A DNA stretch of 64,000 bases, taken from NCBI GenBank assembly GCA_017992885.1, contig JAGONT010000001.1, positions 62,001 to 126,000 of the forward strand, given 5' to 3'. The position numbers and the translations under genes were made by a program. The DNA comes from Alphaproteobacteria bacterium. GTDB taxonomy: Bacteria > Pseudomonadota > Alphaproteobacteria > UBA9655. Positions within the stretch are counted from its first letter, which is position 1. The number at the start of each line of letters is the position of its first letter. Below are positions 1 to 7,959 of the stretch, piece after piece. Under the pieces are notes generated by a model. The model saw only the letters and a list, made by a program, of their open reading frames with translations, made no database searches and was not told the origin of the DNA.

Positions 1-1269
1 AGAAAGAGGATGGCTTTCTCCAACTGTAGATGCATGGAAATTTGCAGGCCCACTACTTATAGATAGGGCCGCAAATGACTCTGAACTTCCTATATCACTT
101 GTACTGCCATCTATATTCACAAGGCTTTGAAGACTTGAAGGATCGCTTGCCGTTGGAGAGAGAGTATCGACACCAAGCTTTTTTACCTCCGGTGTTGCTG
201 ATGTTCCAATCATAGTTTTCGCAGGAGCCCTTTGTTTAAGTCGTCTTTGCCCCTTTTGCGGCTTTTTTATAGGGTGGGAAGGGAGAGATCTTTCAGACGA
301 AAATACGGAAGCTTTTCTCTCTAACATGTTGTCAAGTAGGAGAGCATTCAGAGTTTTTTCTTCAGGCGATAAAAAAATTTCATCGGGGGAGGAAGCGGTC
401 GAGAAGACCATATCTAAAGGAGTAAACGCAACTCTTAAGGCATGAGAGAGTTTGGCTGGATTAAGCATCCATCTGTGGGGTCGATAAGTTTTAGGTGACG
501 TTGATAAGTCTATGGATTGTATGGCTTTGATTTTATTAGAATATACTGGTTTTCTTAAAAGAGTTGGATAAAATCTTTGTATTTCTACAATTTCACCTTG
601 CAGGGATTCTTTATAAGCTTGAGGTAAAGAAAGCTTTTCTACATCAAGTAGATTAAGCCTATTCAGAATGTTACGTATTTGTCGCCGTTGTATCAAAAAC
701 CAATCATTTTCATTTAAATGTACAGAGTAGTTCGTTAACAAACCATCTTTACCGTTGGGCTTAACTTTTAAAAAAAGGGCAAAAGTAGCTTCGATCTGAT
801 CAGAAAAATATGTGGGGAAAATATTAACAGCTTTAATACATTGCTCAAGATCATTAAGATAAGGTGCAGTTGGTTCAATGTGCGCGACACGAGCAACTTC
901 ATCATATAAGTTCTGGAGGAGAGGCACATGAATGCAGTAGAGCTTAAAGGATAATTGGCTAAGCATCTCCTCTTCACTAAATCCGCTGGCCACTAAATTC
1001 CAGGAGGCACTCTCCTCAAAATAGTAACGTGCACCTCTTTGAGAGCAAAACAACAAATGTTTAGCTTTTTCAGCTTGATTTGGTCTTTTAACGCTTCGTC
1101 CAAAATAGGTCTCGTAGTCTGCTTCCTTTAAATGACTTATCTGTTCATGCAAGGATTTCAATTTTATAACATTAGCCTCAAACTCTTGCCTAAAGGTCTC
1201 TTTAACTCCTGCAAAACAAAATGATAAAGAACAACATAAGAAAAGAAAACTTTTGAAAATGTACTTCAC
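1..1269 (-). CDS. Secreted protein of unknown function, 3' end beyond window
   Basis: An open frame of 423 codons runs from a GTG at 1269 to the left edge without a stop. GAGG lies five bases upstream of the GTG, which supports this start. The N-terminus (MKYIFKSFLFLCCSLSFCFA) is a clear signal peptide with likely cleavage after FCFA. The next roughly 250 residues are mixed helical sequence with no motif I recognise. From about residue 340 the protein becomes rich in Lys, Pro, Ser and Thr (for example KKPQKGQRRLKQRAP), typical of a disordered tail. It has no partner gene close by; the next feature upstream is a decayed hsp20. It is probably exported to the periplasm or beyond. The function is unknown and the C-terminus is not visible. 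Confidence 0.75.
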   Translation of the reverse strand, partial: MKYIFKSFLFLCCSLSFCFAGVKETFRQEFEANVIKLKSLHEQISHLKEADYETYFGRSVKRPNQAEKAKHLLFCSQRGARYYFEESASWNLVASGFSEEEMLSQLSFKLYCIHVPLLQNLYDEVARVAHIEPTAPYLNDLEQCIKAVNIFPTYFSDQIEATFALFLKVKPNGKDGLLTNYSVHLNENDWFLIQRRQIRNILNRLNLLDVEKLSLPQAYKESLQGEIVEIQRFYPTLLRKPVYSNKIKAIQSIDLSTSPKTYRPHRWMLNPAKLSHALRVAFTPLDMVFSTASSPDEIFLSPEEKTLNALLLDNMLERKASVFSSERSLPSHPIKKPQKGQRRLKQRAPAKTMIGTSATPEVKKLGVDTLSPTASDPSSLQSLVNIDGSTSDIGSSESFAALSISSGPANFHASTVGESHPLS

Positions 1270-1787
1270 TATAACCTCACAAAAAAAATAACAATCTATA
1301 TTTAAGCAATAAATAATATGCTGTCAATTTTTAAAAGATAATAAACTTCAGAATATTTTGAGATTTATTGGTCTATGCTTCCACTCAGCTGTTTTGCGTA
1401 TTCAATATGCTTTTTTATTGAACCAAGAAAATCTATGCTGTAAGCCATAGGATCTCTTCGCAGAAGCTATTATTAAATCCATAGCTTACTATAAAATATT
1501 GCGTTGTTAAGGTGAGTTATCTATATCAAAGGAGAAAACAATTAAAGAAGGAAGAAAAAAGTCGCAATTTCTACTGTATTGAACGTTCCTATGGTTCTTT
1601 TCAGAGGGGATTCTCCTTACCTGAGGATACAGATCAGAGAGATTATTAAAGGCTGTTTCGCAAACGGCATATTAAGTATTTTTTGCCACGTAAAGTTATA
1701 AAAAAACCAAAAAAAATCCCACTTAGAAAATATTATGTCTTTTTTTACAATATAGATGGTGAATTATATTCCTTCAAACCTAAGTTG
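1270..1787. other. Intergenic stretch; only the hsp20 relic recognised
   Basis: Apart from the hsp20 fragment at 1545-1735 this AT-rich stretch shows no open frame with a start and ribosome site. The secreted protein on the left is transcribed away from it, and the photolyase gene on the right ends in it at 1788. Confidence 0.5.
1545..1735 (+). pseudogene. Decayed Hsp20 (alpha-crystallin type) small heat-shock gene fragment
   Basis: Translation from about 1557 gives NFYCIERSYGSFQRGFSLP, which matches the conserved core of bacterial Hsp20 proteins (YxxERSYGSFxRxFxLPE). A stop follows shortly after. A neighbouring frame then gives IKGCFANGILSIF, corresponding to the Hsp20 segment IKAxxxNGVLxVxLPK. 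The original frame resumes with LPRKVIKKPKKIPL, the usual Hsp20 C-terminus. At least two frameshifts and a stop interrupt the gene and no N-terminal half is visible, so this is a relic. The homology is from recall of the family, not from a search. Confidence 0.7.
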
Positions 1788-3191
1788 TTAAACTGACAGA
1801 CTTTGAAGAACTCCCAATGCTCTCTTCCGAGCAAAAGCATGATCAACGATAGGAAAGGGATAGGTCGTTCCCAACTTAATTCCTGCCCTTTCTAAAACTT
1901 CAGGAGGGGCTTGCCAAGGAGAATGAATATAAGGAGAATCCAGAGTTTGGAGCTCTGGTACCCATTGCTTGATATAAGTTCCCTTGAAGTCAAATTTTTG
2001 ACTTTGAAGAGAGGGATTAAAAATGCGGAAATAAGGAGCTGCATCCGCCCCACATCCTGCAACCCACTGCCAGCTGACCGCATTGTTGGCAAGATCCGCA
2101 TCAACGAGAGTATCCCAAAACCACTCTTCTCCTTTCTGCCAAGGAAGGAGAAGGTGTTTCACAAGGAATGATGCCACAATCATACGAACCCGATTGTGCA
2201 TTCCTCCCGTATGCCAGAGTTCTCTCATCCCCGCATCCACCAAGGGGTATCCCGTTTTCCCAGTCTGCCAAGACTTAAGGGCATCAACATCCCCTTCCCA
2301 TGGGAAAGAGTCAAAAGATGACCTTAGTGGTTTGAATGGTAGGTCTGGGAAGTGAAAGAGAAGATGATAAGAGAATTCTCGCCATCCCAACTGTCTTAAA
2401 AAAGGAAGAGCTTCTACTCCATGGCAAAGTAAAACTTCATGCCAAACTTGAGAAGGGCTTAATTCTCCCCAATGAAGAGAGGGAGATAAATGGGATGTAC
2501 CGTTTTCTGAAGGATAGTCTCTTTTTCTAGCATAGGTTTCAATTCCCTCCTCTAAAAACCGGTTTAGCCTTTCCCAAGCTCTCTTTTCTCCAGGCTGCCA
2601 AGTCTGTGCTAAACCTTGTCCCCATAAGGTAGGCTTAAATCCCCACTCTTCTATAGATTCAGAAACAATAGGAACGTTCCATCCTTGAAGATCAGGGATT
2701 GGGGTTGGCTTAGAAAAGCTAAGGCTTTGAAGAACTTTCCAAAAGGGAGTAAAAACCTGATAAGGTCCTTTTATTTTAGTTTGAATTTCCCAAGGCTCAG
2801 CCAAAAGAGATCCATTGAAGCTTTGACAAGGAATGCCCGCATTACTTAAATAGGATTTAATCTCCTTATCTCGGTTAATAGCGTAGGGCTCATAGCTTCG
2901 ATTCCAATAAACACCACAAGCCTTTGTTTCTTCGGCAAGGGTTTTTAAAATACAAAGTGGCTTTCCCCTTTTAAAAACAAGCTGAACCCCTCGCTCTTCA
3001 AGAGACAGTTTGAGAGCACTCAGGCTTTTATGAAGCCACCACCGTGAAGCCCCTCCTGGAAACCAAGGATCCTGCTCGTCACAAATGTACACCGCAAAAA
3101 GGGGATGGTTTGATGCGGAGTGAAGAGCTGGATTATCTGCTAATCTTAAATCTTGTCTTAGCCAGACAATAGCTGGATTTGCTTGGGGCAT
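1788..3191 (-). CDS. phrB: Deoxyribodipyrimidine photolyase
   Basis: A 467-residue protein of typical class I photolyase length. It uses blue light and reduced FAD to split cyclobutane pyrimidine dimers in DNA. The N-terminus (AIVWLRQDLRLADNPAL, residues 7-23) is the photolyase/cryptochrome alpha/beta antenna-domain signature. The C-terminal FAD domain shows GWREFSYHLLFHFPDLP, TGYPLVDAGMRELWHTGGMH, NRVRMIVASFLVKHLL and WQWVAGCGADAAPYFRIFNP, which cover the FAD- and DNA-binding core. AAGAGG lies seven bases before the ATG. It is monocistronic and divergent from the SOUL gene. Its presence suggests that the organism, or its ancestor, meets light outside a host. The assignment is secure at family level; a cryptochrome-like role is less likely. 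Confidence 0.95.
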   Translation of the reverse strand: MPQANPAIVWLRQDLRLADNPALHSASNHPLFAVYICDEQDPWFPGGASRWWLHKSLSALKLSLEERGVQLVFKRGKPLCILKTLAEETKACGVYWNRSYEPYAINRDKEIKSYLSNAGIPCQSFNGSLLAEPWEIQTKIKGPYQVFTPFWKVLQSLSFSKPTPIPDLQGWNVPIVSESIEEWGFKPTLWGQGLAQTWQPGEKRAWERLNRFLEEGIETYARKRDYPSENGTSHLSPSLHWGELSPSQVWHEVLLCHGVEALPFLRQLGWREFSYHLLFHFPDLPFKPLRSSFDSFPWEGDVDALKSWQTGKTGYPLVDAGMRELWHTGGMHNRVRMIVASFLVKHLLLPWQKGEEWFWDTLVDADLANNAVSWQWVAGCGADAAPYFRIFNPSLQSQKFDFKGTYIKQWVPELQTLDSPYIHSPWQAPPEVLERAGIKLGTTYPFPIVDHAFARKRALGVLQSLSV

Positions 3192-3291
3192 TTAAAAACC
3201 TCTTTTGCTCACTAAAACATTTTTTCATGAATTCGTCATTCCATATTGTGCTATAAGTGAAAAGTCAGGTGAATTCAAAGTAAGCGATAAA

Positions 3292-3933
3292 ATGAAATTT
3301 AAGAAAAGTTATATTTTGTATGGGATTCTCATCCTTTTTTTAGTCCTTTTAGCAATGAGTGGCACAATTATGAGTCAAGTGAATGAACCCAAGTTTAAAG
3401 TTATTGAGTCCCATGGAAACATTGAGATTCGTGAGTATGCTCCACTTCTTGTCGCTGAAGTGAGCGTTGAGGGAGCGCGGAAAGAAGCGATCTCAAAGGG
3501 CTTTCGAATACTTGCTGATTATATTTTTGGTAATAATTCTCCCCATCAAAAAATAAGCATGACTGCTCCCGTAACACAACAGCAGGAAGAAAAAATTGCC
3601 ATGACGGCCCCTGTCATTCAACAAGCTTTAGATCACAGCGGGCACTGGAAAGTCAGGTTTGTTATGCCTGCTGAATATATGTTGGAAAATCTCCCCCAGC
3701 CCAATAATAGCCAAGTAGAAGTGTTATCCGTTCCAACAAAACGTTATGCGGTTATAAGATTTTCAGGTCTAGCTGGAGAGGAAAACCTCCAGAAACATCT
3801 GGAGGAACTTCGTAGATGGACCAATAGAGAAAAACTAAACACTATAGACGAGCCTATCTTTGCCTTTTATAATCCGCCCTGGACACTTCCTTTTATGCGT
3901 CGAAACGAAGTCATGATGGAAATGAAAGAATAA
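3292..3933 (+). CDS. SOUL-family haem-binding protein
   Basis: The chosen ATG at 3292 gives 213 residues. The frame stays open upstream to 3205, but the internal start places a clean hydrophobic segment (YILYGILILFLVLLAMSG) at the N-terminus, so the protein is probably an anchored or secreted periplasmic protein. Recognisable SOUL/HBP motifs follow: FKVIESHGNIEIREYAP, a twice-occurring MTAPV block, VRFVMPAEYMLENLPQP and the end FAFYNPPWTLPFMRRNEVM. Eukaryotic members bind haem or porphyrin; bacterial members are mostly uncharacterised and their ligand is unproven. It is divergent from the photolyase gene. Confidence 0.85.
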   Translation: MKFKKSYILYGILILFLVLLAMSGTIMSQVNEPKFKVIESHGNIEIREYAPLLVAEVSVEGARKEAISKGFRILADYIFGNNSPHQKISMTAPVTQQQEEKIAMTAPVIQQALDHSGHWKVRFVMPAEYMLENLPQPNNSQVEVLSVPTKRYAVIRFSGLAGEENLQKHLEELRRWTNREKLNTIDEPIFAFYNPPWTLPFMRRNEVMMEMKE

Positions 3934-4247
3934 CCTACATGCTAATAATACAAAAGAAAACTCCGAGGAGAGTATCTGAATACGAAACTTAGAGGTGACC
4001 ATATCTATAAAGTCATCTGAGATCTGAAAAGCCTTAGATTGCTGGACTGCAAAAAAATAGAAACAGGAATTGCCATAAAACGTTAGGAGCAACCCTTACT
4101 CCAACATAACCTTGTCATCCTAGGGCTAGAAGCGCTATGATTTTCTTAATGTCCGAAATCCAAATGAGCTATATTAAGCATTAGACCATTTAAAAAAATA
4201 GGCAATATTTAATAACAAATTAAATGTTTTTATGTATTTTCTATTAT
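3934..4247. other. Intergenic stretch with nothing recognised
   Basis: No frame with a plausible start and no known RNA or repeat was recognised. The right-hand end contains an AT-rich region shared with the upstream region of the second cysteine-rich gene (near 5470-5531), so the promoter of the cysteine-rich gene probably lies there. Confidence 0.4.
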
Positions 4248-4274
4248 TACCTATAAACAGAAAGGACAATCAAC

Positions 4275-4586
4275 ATGCTACAAAAACTCTTAACCCACAA
4301 AACAGGATCTCTTTCTAAAATCCTCATGGGAACTGCCATGATCGGATTTTTCGGGATTTTCTCTCCCAACACAGCCGCCGCTAAAGGTGAAGAGTGTTAT
4401 CAATTAGATCATCAACAACACGAGTGTGAGAGTAACGATGCCTGTTCCTGGAGCCAGTGGCTCCCAAGTTGTGTGGGCGACAAGCACTGTATGGATTTAG
4501 ATGACACGACGTGTAACCAAACGGCAGGATGTTCTTTGAGCAATCCAAGCCCAGATATGGGCAGTTGTTATCCTAAGCACCTGTAA
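4275..4586 (+). CDS. Small secreted eight-cysteine protein, copy 1
   Basis: A 103-residue protein preceded by AGAAAGGA about nine bases before the ATG. Residues 1-36 form a signal peptide (core MGTAMIGFFGIFSPNTAAA). The mature part has eight cysteines in two successive modules, each C-x(3)-L-x(4-6)-C-x(4)-C followed by a later cysteine; the first carries CSW and the second AGC. The spacing suggests disulfide-bonded modules in the periplasm or outside the cell. The copy at 5540-5845 shares almost the same leader, and a third, more distant member is at 26638-26943. The 19-base string TACCTATAAACAGAAAGGA before the gene recurs before copy 2. I do not recognise the family; the function is unknown. 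Confidence 0.85.
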   Translation: MLQKLLTHKTGSLSKILMGTAMIGFFGIFSPNTAAAKGEECYQLDHQQHECESNDACSWSQWLPSCVGDKHCMDLDDTTCNQTAGCSLSNPSPDMGSCYPKHL

Positions 4587-4689
4587 TAATGGTCTCACTC
4601 CATTTATGCGGCTCCATCCTTTAAATTCTCTTAGAACGACTTTTAAAGGGCTGGGGTCGCAAATCTCTAGAGGACGATCCTTCCCTCCC

Positions 4690-4758
4690 CTAATTCACGC
4701 CTCGTGGATATTCTCCACATTTGATAGCAGCAACACTTCTTTCAGCAACTTGCACTTC
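4690..4758 (-). pseudogene. Orphan 3' end of asd (duplication scar)
   Basis: Read on the minus strand, 23 codons ending in TAG at 4690 give EVQVAERSVAAIKCGEYPRG plus VN, closely matching the end of the intact Asd encoded at 5943 (AVQIAERIVADYLECGEYPRG plus VN). No asd similarity continues upstream. Its position just after the first cysteine-rich gene matches that of intact asd after the second. The simplest reading is a tandem duplication that carried the asd 3' end with it. The flanking DNA (4587-4690 versus 5846-5942) is also alike. Confidence 0.8.
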
Positions 4759-4878
4759 CTTATGGTTCTCATTAGAGGATGCTTTAATTCGTATCAATAT
4801 ATTGGCAAGGTAACCTGCAAAAAAAGCAAGTATCAACAGGGCTTACGAATGATAAAATTTTAAACTTTTTCCTAAAGC

Positions 4879-4908
4879 GTGTCATCCCCTTGACACGCGG
4901 GGATCCAG
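4879..4908. repeat. Left palindromic arm of GIY-YIG element
   Basis: GTGTCATCCCC...GCGGGGATCCAG: the outer parts pair as GTGTCA with TGACAC and as CCCC with GGGG. It ends directly against the stop codon of the GIY-YIG frame. Confidence 0.65.
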
Positions 4909-5199
4909 TCATATCAAACCTTCGGACAAATCTTTCCATCCAGCATTTGTTTCTTCAATCAATCTTATTTTCCAAGCTCGATTCCATTTTTTAAGGCATT
5001 TTTCTCGATGAATGGCATCCTTCACATCATTGTATAATTCCATGTACACGAGTTTATTAATCTCATATTTTTCCGTAAACCCTTTCACTCTCTTATTTTT
5101 ATGTTCATCCATCCGGCGTATTAAATCGTTCGTAACTCCAATGTACAAAGTCCCATTTCTTTGTGAGCAAAGAATATAAACGTAATAAGTAATTGTATA
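4909..5199 (-). CDS. GIY-YIG domain nuclease-like protein, no good start
   Basis: The open frame gives YYVYILCSQRNGTLYIGVTN, a full GIY-YIG core with YVYIL and LYIGVTN. It continues with DLIRRMDEHK, then KEKYEINKLVYME-like and REKCLKKWNRAWKIRLIEE segments, as in the roughly 90-residue YhbQ-type family. Family members normally start a few residues before YYVYIL. Here only TAT ACA ATT ACT separates the core from an in-frame TAA at 5200-5202, so there is no ATG, GTG or TTG before the core; a TTG at 5148 would delete the first strand. Either an unusual ATT start is used or the 5' end has been lost. The nuclease would cut DNA; its link to the palindromes is positional. Confidence 0.6.
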   Translation of the reverse strand, partial: YTITYYVYILCSQRNGTLYIGVTNDLIRRMDEHKNKRVKGFTEKYEINKLVYMELYNDVKDAIHREKCLKKWNRAWKIRLIEETNAGWKDLSEGLI

Positions 5200-5214
5200 T
5201 TAAATATTTTTCTT

Positions 5215-5240
5215 GATTCCCGCCTTCGCGGGGATGACAC
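5215..5240. repeat. Right palindromic arm of GIY-YIG element
   Basis: GATTCCCGCCTTCGCGGGGA followed by TGACAC forms a short hairpin (CCCGC/GCGGG). A near-identical arm occurs at 50537-50563. Confidence 0.65.
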
Positions 5241-5539
5241 TTGTTTAAAGTAGCGATCTAAAATTTTATCATTCGTAGGTCGTACAAATATCAACAAAAA
5301 AATAGGGGGCACGACAAACCGCTTTTGAAAACCTCACTAAGTTTTTCTACCGCTTTTAGGCCTCCTTACCCCTCATAAGTGCCGAAGTCGGAACGCCGCA
5401 ATGATAAGGTGTTTACGATTACGCCATTGATTTTATTAAAATAATATAAAAACTTTTAAAATCAAAATAAGTTTTAATAATAAATTAAATCATTTTATGT
5501 AGTATTTATTTTTACCTATAAACAGAAAGGAACACTAGC

Positions 5540-5845
5540 ATGCAACAAGGATTTTTAACCCACAAAACAGGATCTCTTTCTAAAATCCTCATGGGAACTG
5601 CCATGATCGGATTTTTTGGGATTTTCTCTCCCAACACAGCAGCTACAGCTTCAGATTGTTATAGTTTATATACTCCACACGAGTGTGAAAATAATCCTGC
5701 CTGTCACTGGAGCTCCGCTGGCCCAAGTTGTATGGGAGGAAAATCCTGTTTGGGGTTAGATGAAACGACATGTAGTCAAACGCCAGGTTGCTTTATGGAT
5801 ACGCCACCAGCGGATATAGGTACCTGTATAAATAAGCACTGGTGA
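5540..5845 (+). CDS. Small secreted eight-cysteine protein, copy 2
   Basis: A 101-residue paralogue of the protein at 4275-4586. Residues 6-35 of the leader are identical to copy 1, and over roughly 86 bp of leader DNA I count one substitution. The mature halves are only loosely alike apart from the eight cysteines and the blocks HECE, CxW, PSC and LDxTTCxQTxGC. AGAAAGGA precedes the ATG. The mature region again consists of two four-cysteine modules. It is convergent with asd, and a hairpin lies between them. Export by the Sec route is likely; whether the protein is released, surface-bound or periplasmic cannot be told. Confidence 0.85.
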   Translation: MQQGFLTHKTGSLSKILMGTAMIGFFGIFSPNTAATASDCYSLYTPHECENNPACHWSSAGPSCMGGKSCLGLDETTCSQTPGCFMDTPPADIGTCINKHW

Positions 5846-5871
5846 TAATAGTCTCTTTCCCACTTTGTGCA

Positions 5872-5917
5872 GCTCCATCCTTTAATTTTCTAAGAACGAT
5901 TTTTAAAAAGATGGAGC
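5872..5917. terminator. Hairpin between cysteine-rich gene and asd
   Basis: GCTCCATC at 5872-5879 pairs with GATGGAGC at 5910-5917, with further weak pairing of CTTTAA and TTAAAA inside. It lies between two convergent genes and could stop transcription from both sides, but neither flank has a convincing T-run. Confidence 0.4.
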
Positions 5918-5942
5918 GGCCATTTCAGAAGGAAATCCTCCC

Positions 5943-6986
5943 CTAATTCACGCCACGAGGATATTCCCCACATTCTAAGTAATCAGCAACAATTCTTTCA
6001 GCAATTTGCACCGCATTAAGGGCCGCTCCTTTGCGTAAATTATCACTGACAAGCCAGAACAAAAGACCATGTTCGACCGATTTATCACGACGAATCCGAC
6101 TCAAGAAGACTGAATCCTCCCCCACAACTTCCGCGGGGGTCACATACCCATCTTCTTGACGATAATCCACAATGGAAAGCCCAGGGAACTCTCGCCATAA
6201 TGCCCGCGCTTCACCCACCGACAAGGGATTGTCAAACTCAACAGCCACAGCCATAGAATGACCAATAAACACAGGAACGCGCACACACGTGATCGCCATT
6301 CCCACATCACTTCCTAAAATTTTCTGCGTTTCTACGGTAACCTTGGTTTCTTCATAGGTTGTTCCATCGGGTAAGAAAATATCCACTTGGGGAATGACAT
6401 TAAAAGCAATTTGCTTAGGCAGCTCTTCCTTAACCACAGGCTGATTCATATAAATCGCACGGGTTTGGTTGAAAAGTTCATCCATCGCCGCCCGTCCTGC
6501 TCCTGAAACAGATTGATAGGTTGAGACGACAACGCGTTTAAGACCTACCTCATCTTTTAAGGGCTTTAAAACCATCGTAAGAGGGATAGCCACGCAATTA
6601 GGGTTGGCAATAATATTACATGTCCGATAGCAAGAAAGGGCTTCAGGGTTCACCTCAGGAACAACCAAGGGCACTTCCGCTTCCTGACGAAAATGAGATG
6701 AGTTATCAATAACAATACACCCTGCCTCTGCCGCAATGGGCACAAATTCTGCTGAAACCGCACTTCCTGCGGCAAAAAAAGCAAAATCAACGTCCGTAAA
6801 ATCAAAGTCCGCAATGGGAATTACATCTAAAACATGATCTTCACCAAAGGAAACACGCTGACCGATGGACGTTGCAGACGCCACCGCTTGAATCTTATCA
6901 ATCGGAAATTTTCGTTCGGCGAGCGTATTTAAAATTTCCCGGCCTACATTCCCTGTAGCCCCAACAACAGCAACTCGATATCCCAT
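5943..6986 (-). CDS. asd: Aspartate-semialdehyde dehydrogenase
   Basis: A 347-residue enzyme that reduces L-aspartyl-4-phosphate to aspartate semialdehyde with NADPH, feeding lysine/diaminopimelate, threonine and methionine synthesis. The NADP-binding motif GATGNVGREIL is at residues 9-19. The catalytic cysteine is C131 in NPNCVAIPL, and the later VFIGHSMAV segment carries the active-site histidine. Length is normal. It follows fabH by ten bases on the same strand, so it may be read with the rpmF-plsX-fabH group. Its last 23 codons exist in a second, orphan copy at 4690-4758. Retention in a reduced genome fits a need for diaminopimelate in peptidoglycan. Confidence 0.97.
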   Translation of the reverse strand: MGYRVAVVGATGNVGREILNTLAERKFPIDKIQAVASATSIGQRVSFGEDHVLDVIPIADFDFTDVDFAFFAAGSAVSAEFVPIAAEAGCIVIDNSSHFRQEAEVPLVVPEVNPEALSCYRTCNIIANPNCVAIPLTMVLKPLKDEVGLKRVVVSTYQSVSGAGRAAMDELFNQTRAIYMNQPVVKEELPKQIAFNVIPQVDIFLPDGTTYEETKVTVETQKILGSDVGMAITCVRVPVFIGHSMAVAVEFDNPLSVGEARALWREFPGLSIVDYRQEDGYVTPAEVVGEDSVFLSRIRRDKSVEHGLLFWLVSDNLRKGAALNAVQIAERIVADYLECGEYPRGVN

Positions 6987-6996
6987 ATGACTCTCC

Positions 6997-7959
6997 CTAC
7001 ATGCGAATTAAATTAGATCCCCAGGCAAATCCTCCGCCAAAAGCTTCACAGAGGATAAGATCTCCCTTTTGAATACGTCCATCCCTTACAGCGTGATCTA
7101 AAGCTAAAGGAATTGAAGCGGCAGACGTGTTGGCATGATCTGCCCCCGTATGAATCACCTTGGACTCAGGAAGACCTAGCTTTTTCGCTGTAGCATCAAT
7201 AATACGCTTATTCGCTTGATGGGGAACAAGCCAATCAATTTCGGCTCGTGAAATACCATAGTTTTTTAAGATGTCTTCGACAGCTTCTTCTAGCCGACAC
7301 ACAGCATTGCGAAAAACTTCACGGCCATTCATTTGAATGGATCCTGTTGTTTGTGTCGTACTCACGCCTCCATTGACATACAAGGCATCATAGCCACGGC
7401 CATCTGTGCGCAGCAAACTTCCAATAATTCCTCGCCCCGCATCTTGTTGGGCTTCTAAAACCACCGCACCAGCTCCATCCCCGAATAACACAGCCGTTCG
7501 CCGATCAGTCCAATCAACCAAGCGGCTCATTGTTTCCGCCCCAATAACAAGAGCAGTTTTTGCCATTCCTTGCTTCAGATAGGCATCTGCCGTCGCAAGG
7601 GCAAAGACAAACCCACTACAGACAGCCGCCTGATCAAAAGCAAAACCTTTAGAAATTCCTAACTTTGCCTGAACACGTGTTGCTGTCGCTGGGAACGTAT
7701 GATCAGGTGTTGAGGTTGCGAGAATGATCATATCAATGTCTTGAGGTGTACGCTCTGCTGTTTCTAAGGCGCGTTGGGCAGCCATAACCGCCATATCCGA
7801 TGTATATTCATCCGAAGCCGCAATGTGCCTCGCACAAATACCCGTTCTTTCAACAATCCATTCATGAGAAGTTTCAAGGTCTTCCGCAAGATCATCATTC
7901 GTCACTCTTTTGGGAGGAAGATAGCTTCCCGTTCCTAGCATAACAGAACGAAGAGTCAT
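6997..7959 (-). CDS. fabH: 3-oxoacyl-ACP synthase III
   Basis: A 320-residue enzyme that starts fatty-acid synthesis by condensing acetyl-CoA with malonyl-ACP. The Cys-His-Asn triad is visible: C114 in [11 protein letters not shown]247 in VPHQANKR and N277 in [10 protein letters not shown]. The acyl-CoA/glycine-rich end [13 protein letters not shown] is intact. The start overlaps the plsX stop by four bases (ATGA), indicating translational coupling. The order rpmF-plsX-fabH is the classic bacterial fatty-acid/phospholipid cluster. Confidence 0.97.
   Translation of the reverse strand: MTLRSVMLGTGSYLPPKRVTNDDLAEDLETSHEWIVERTGICARHIAASDEYTSDMAVMAAQRALETAERTPQDIDMIILATSTPDHTFPATATRVQAKLGISKGFAFDQAAVCSGFVFALATADAYLKQGMAKTALVIGAETMSRLVDWTDRRTAVLFGDGAGAVVLEAQQDAGRGIIGSLLRTDGRGYDALYVNGGVSTTQTTGSIQMNGREVFRNAVCRLEEAVEDILKNYGISRAEIDWLVPHQANKRIIDATAKKLGLPESKVIHTGADHANTSAASIPLALDHAVRDGRIQKGDLILCEAFGGGFAWGSNLIRM

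Larger units (their letters stand above)
4844..5277. mobile_element. GIY-YIG element bounded by 19-bp inverted repeats
   Basis: The string TACGAATGATAAAATTTTA at 4844-4862 recurs exactly, inverted, at 5259-5277. Inside these come two palindromic arms, 4879-4908 (with CCCC/GGGG and GTGTCA/TGACAC pairings) and 5215-5240 (GATTCCCGCCTTCGCGGGGA plus TGACAC). These enclose a GIY-YIG gene. No transposase is present. The whole 434-bp block sits between the asd scar and the second cysteine-rich gene. Arms of this GC-rich palindromic type, GATTCCCGC...GCGGGAATGAC, are common dispersed repeats in bacterial genomes. That the block moves as one unit is inferred. Confidence 0.6.

Noticed and set aside
4606-4863. 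Plus-strand 85-residue frame after cysteine-rich copy 1
   Set aside because: It runs antisense through the asd scar and into the element's inverted repeat, has no ribosome site and no protein features.
4639-4863. Fusion of a membrane helix to the asd tail as a new small gene (minus strand)
   Set aside because: The frame stays open with a hydrophobic stretch before the asd-like end, but it lacks a ribosome site and any ATG; decay is the simpler reading.
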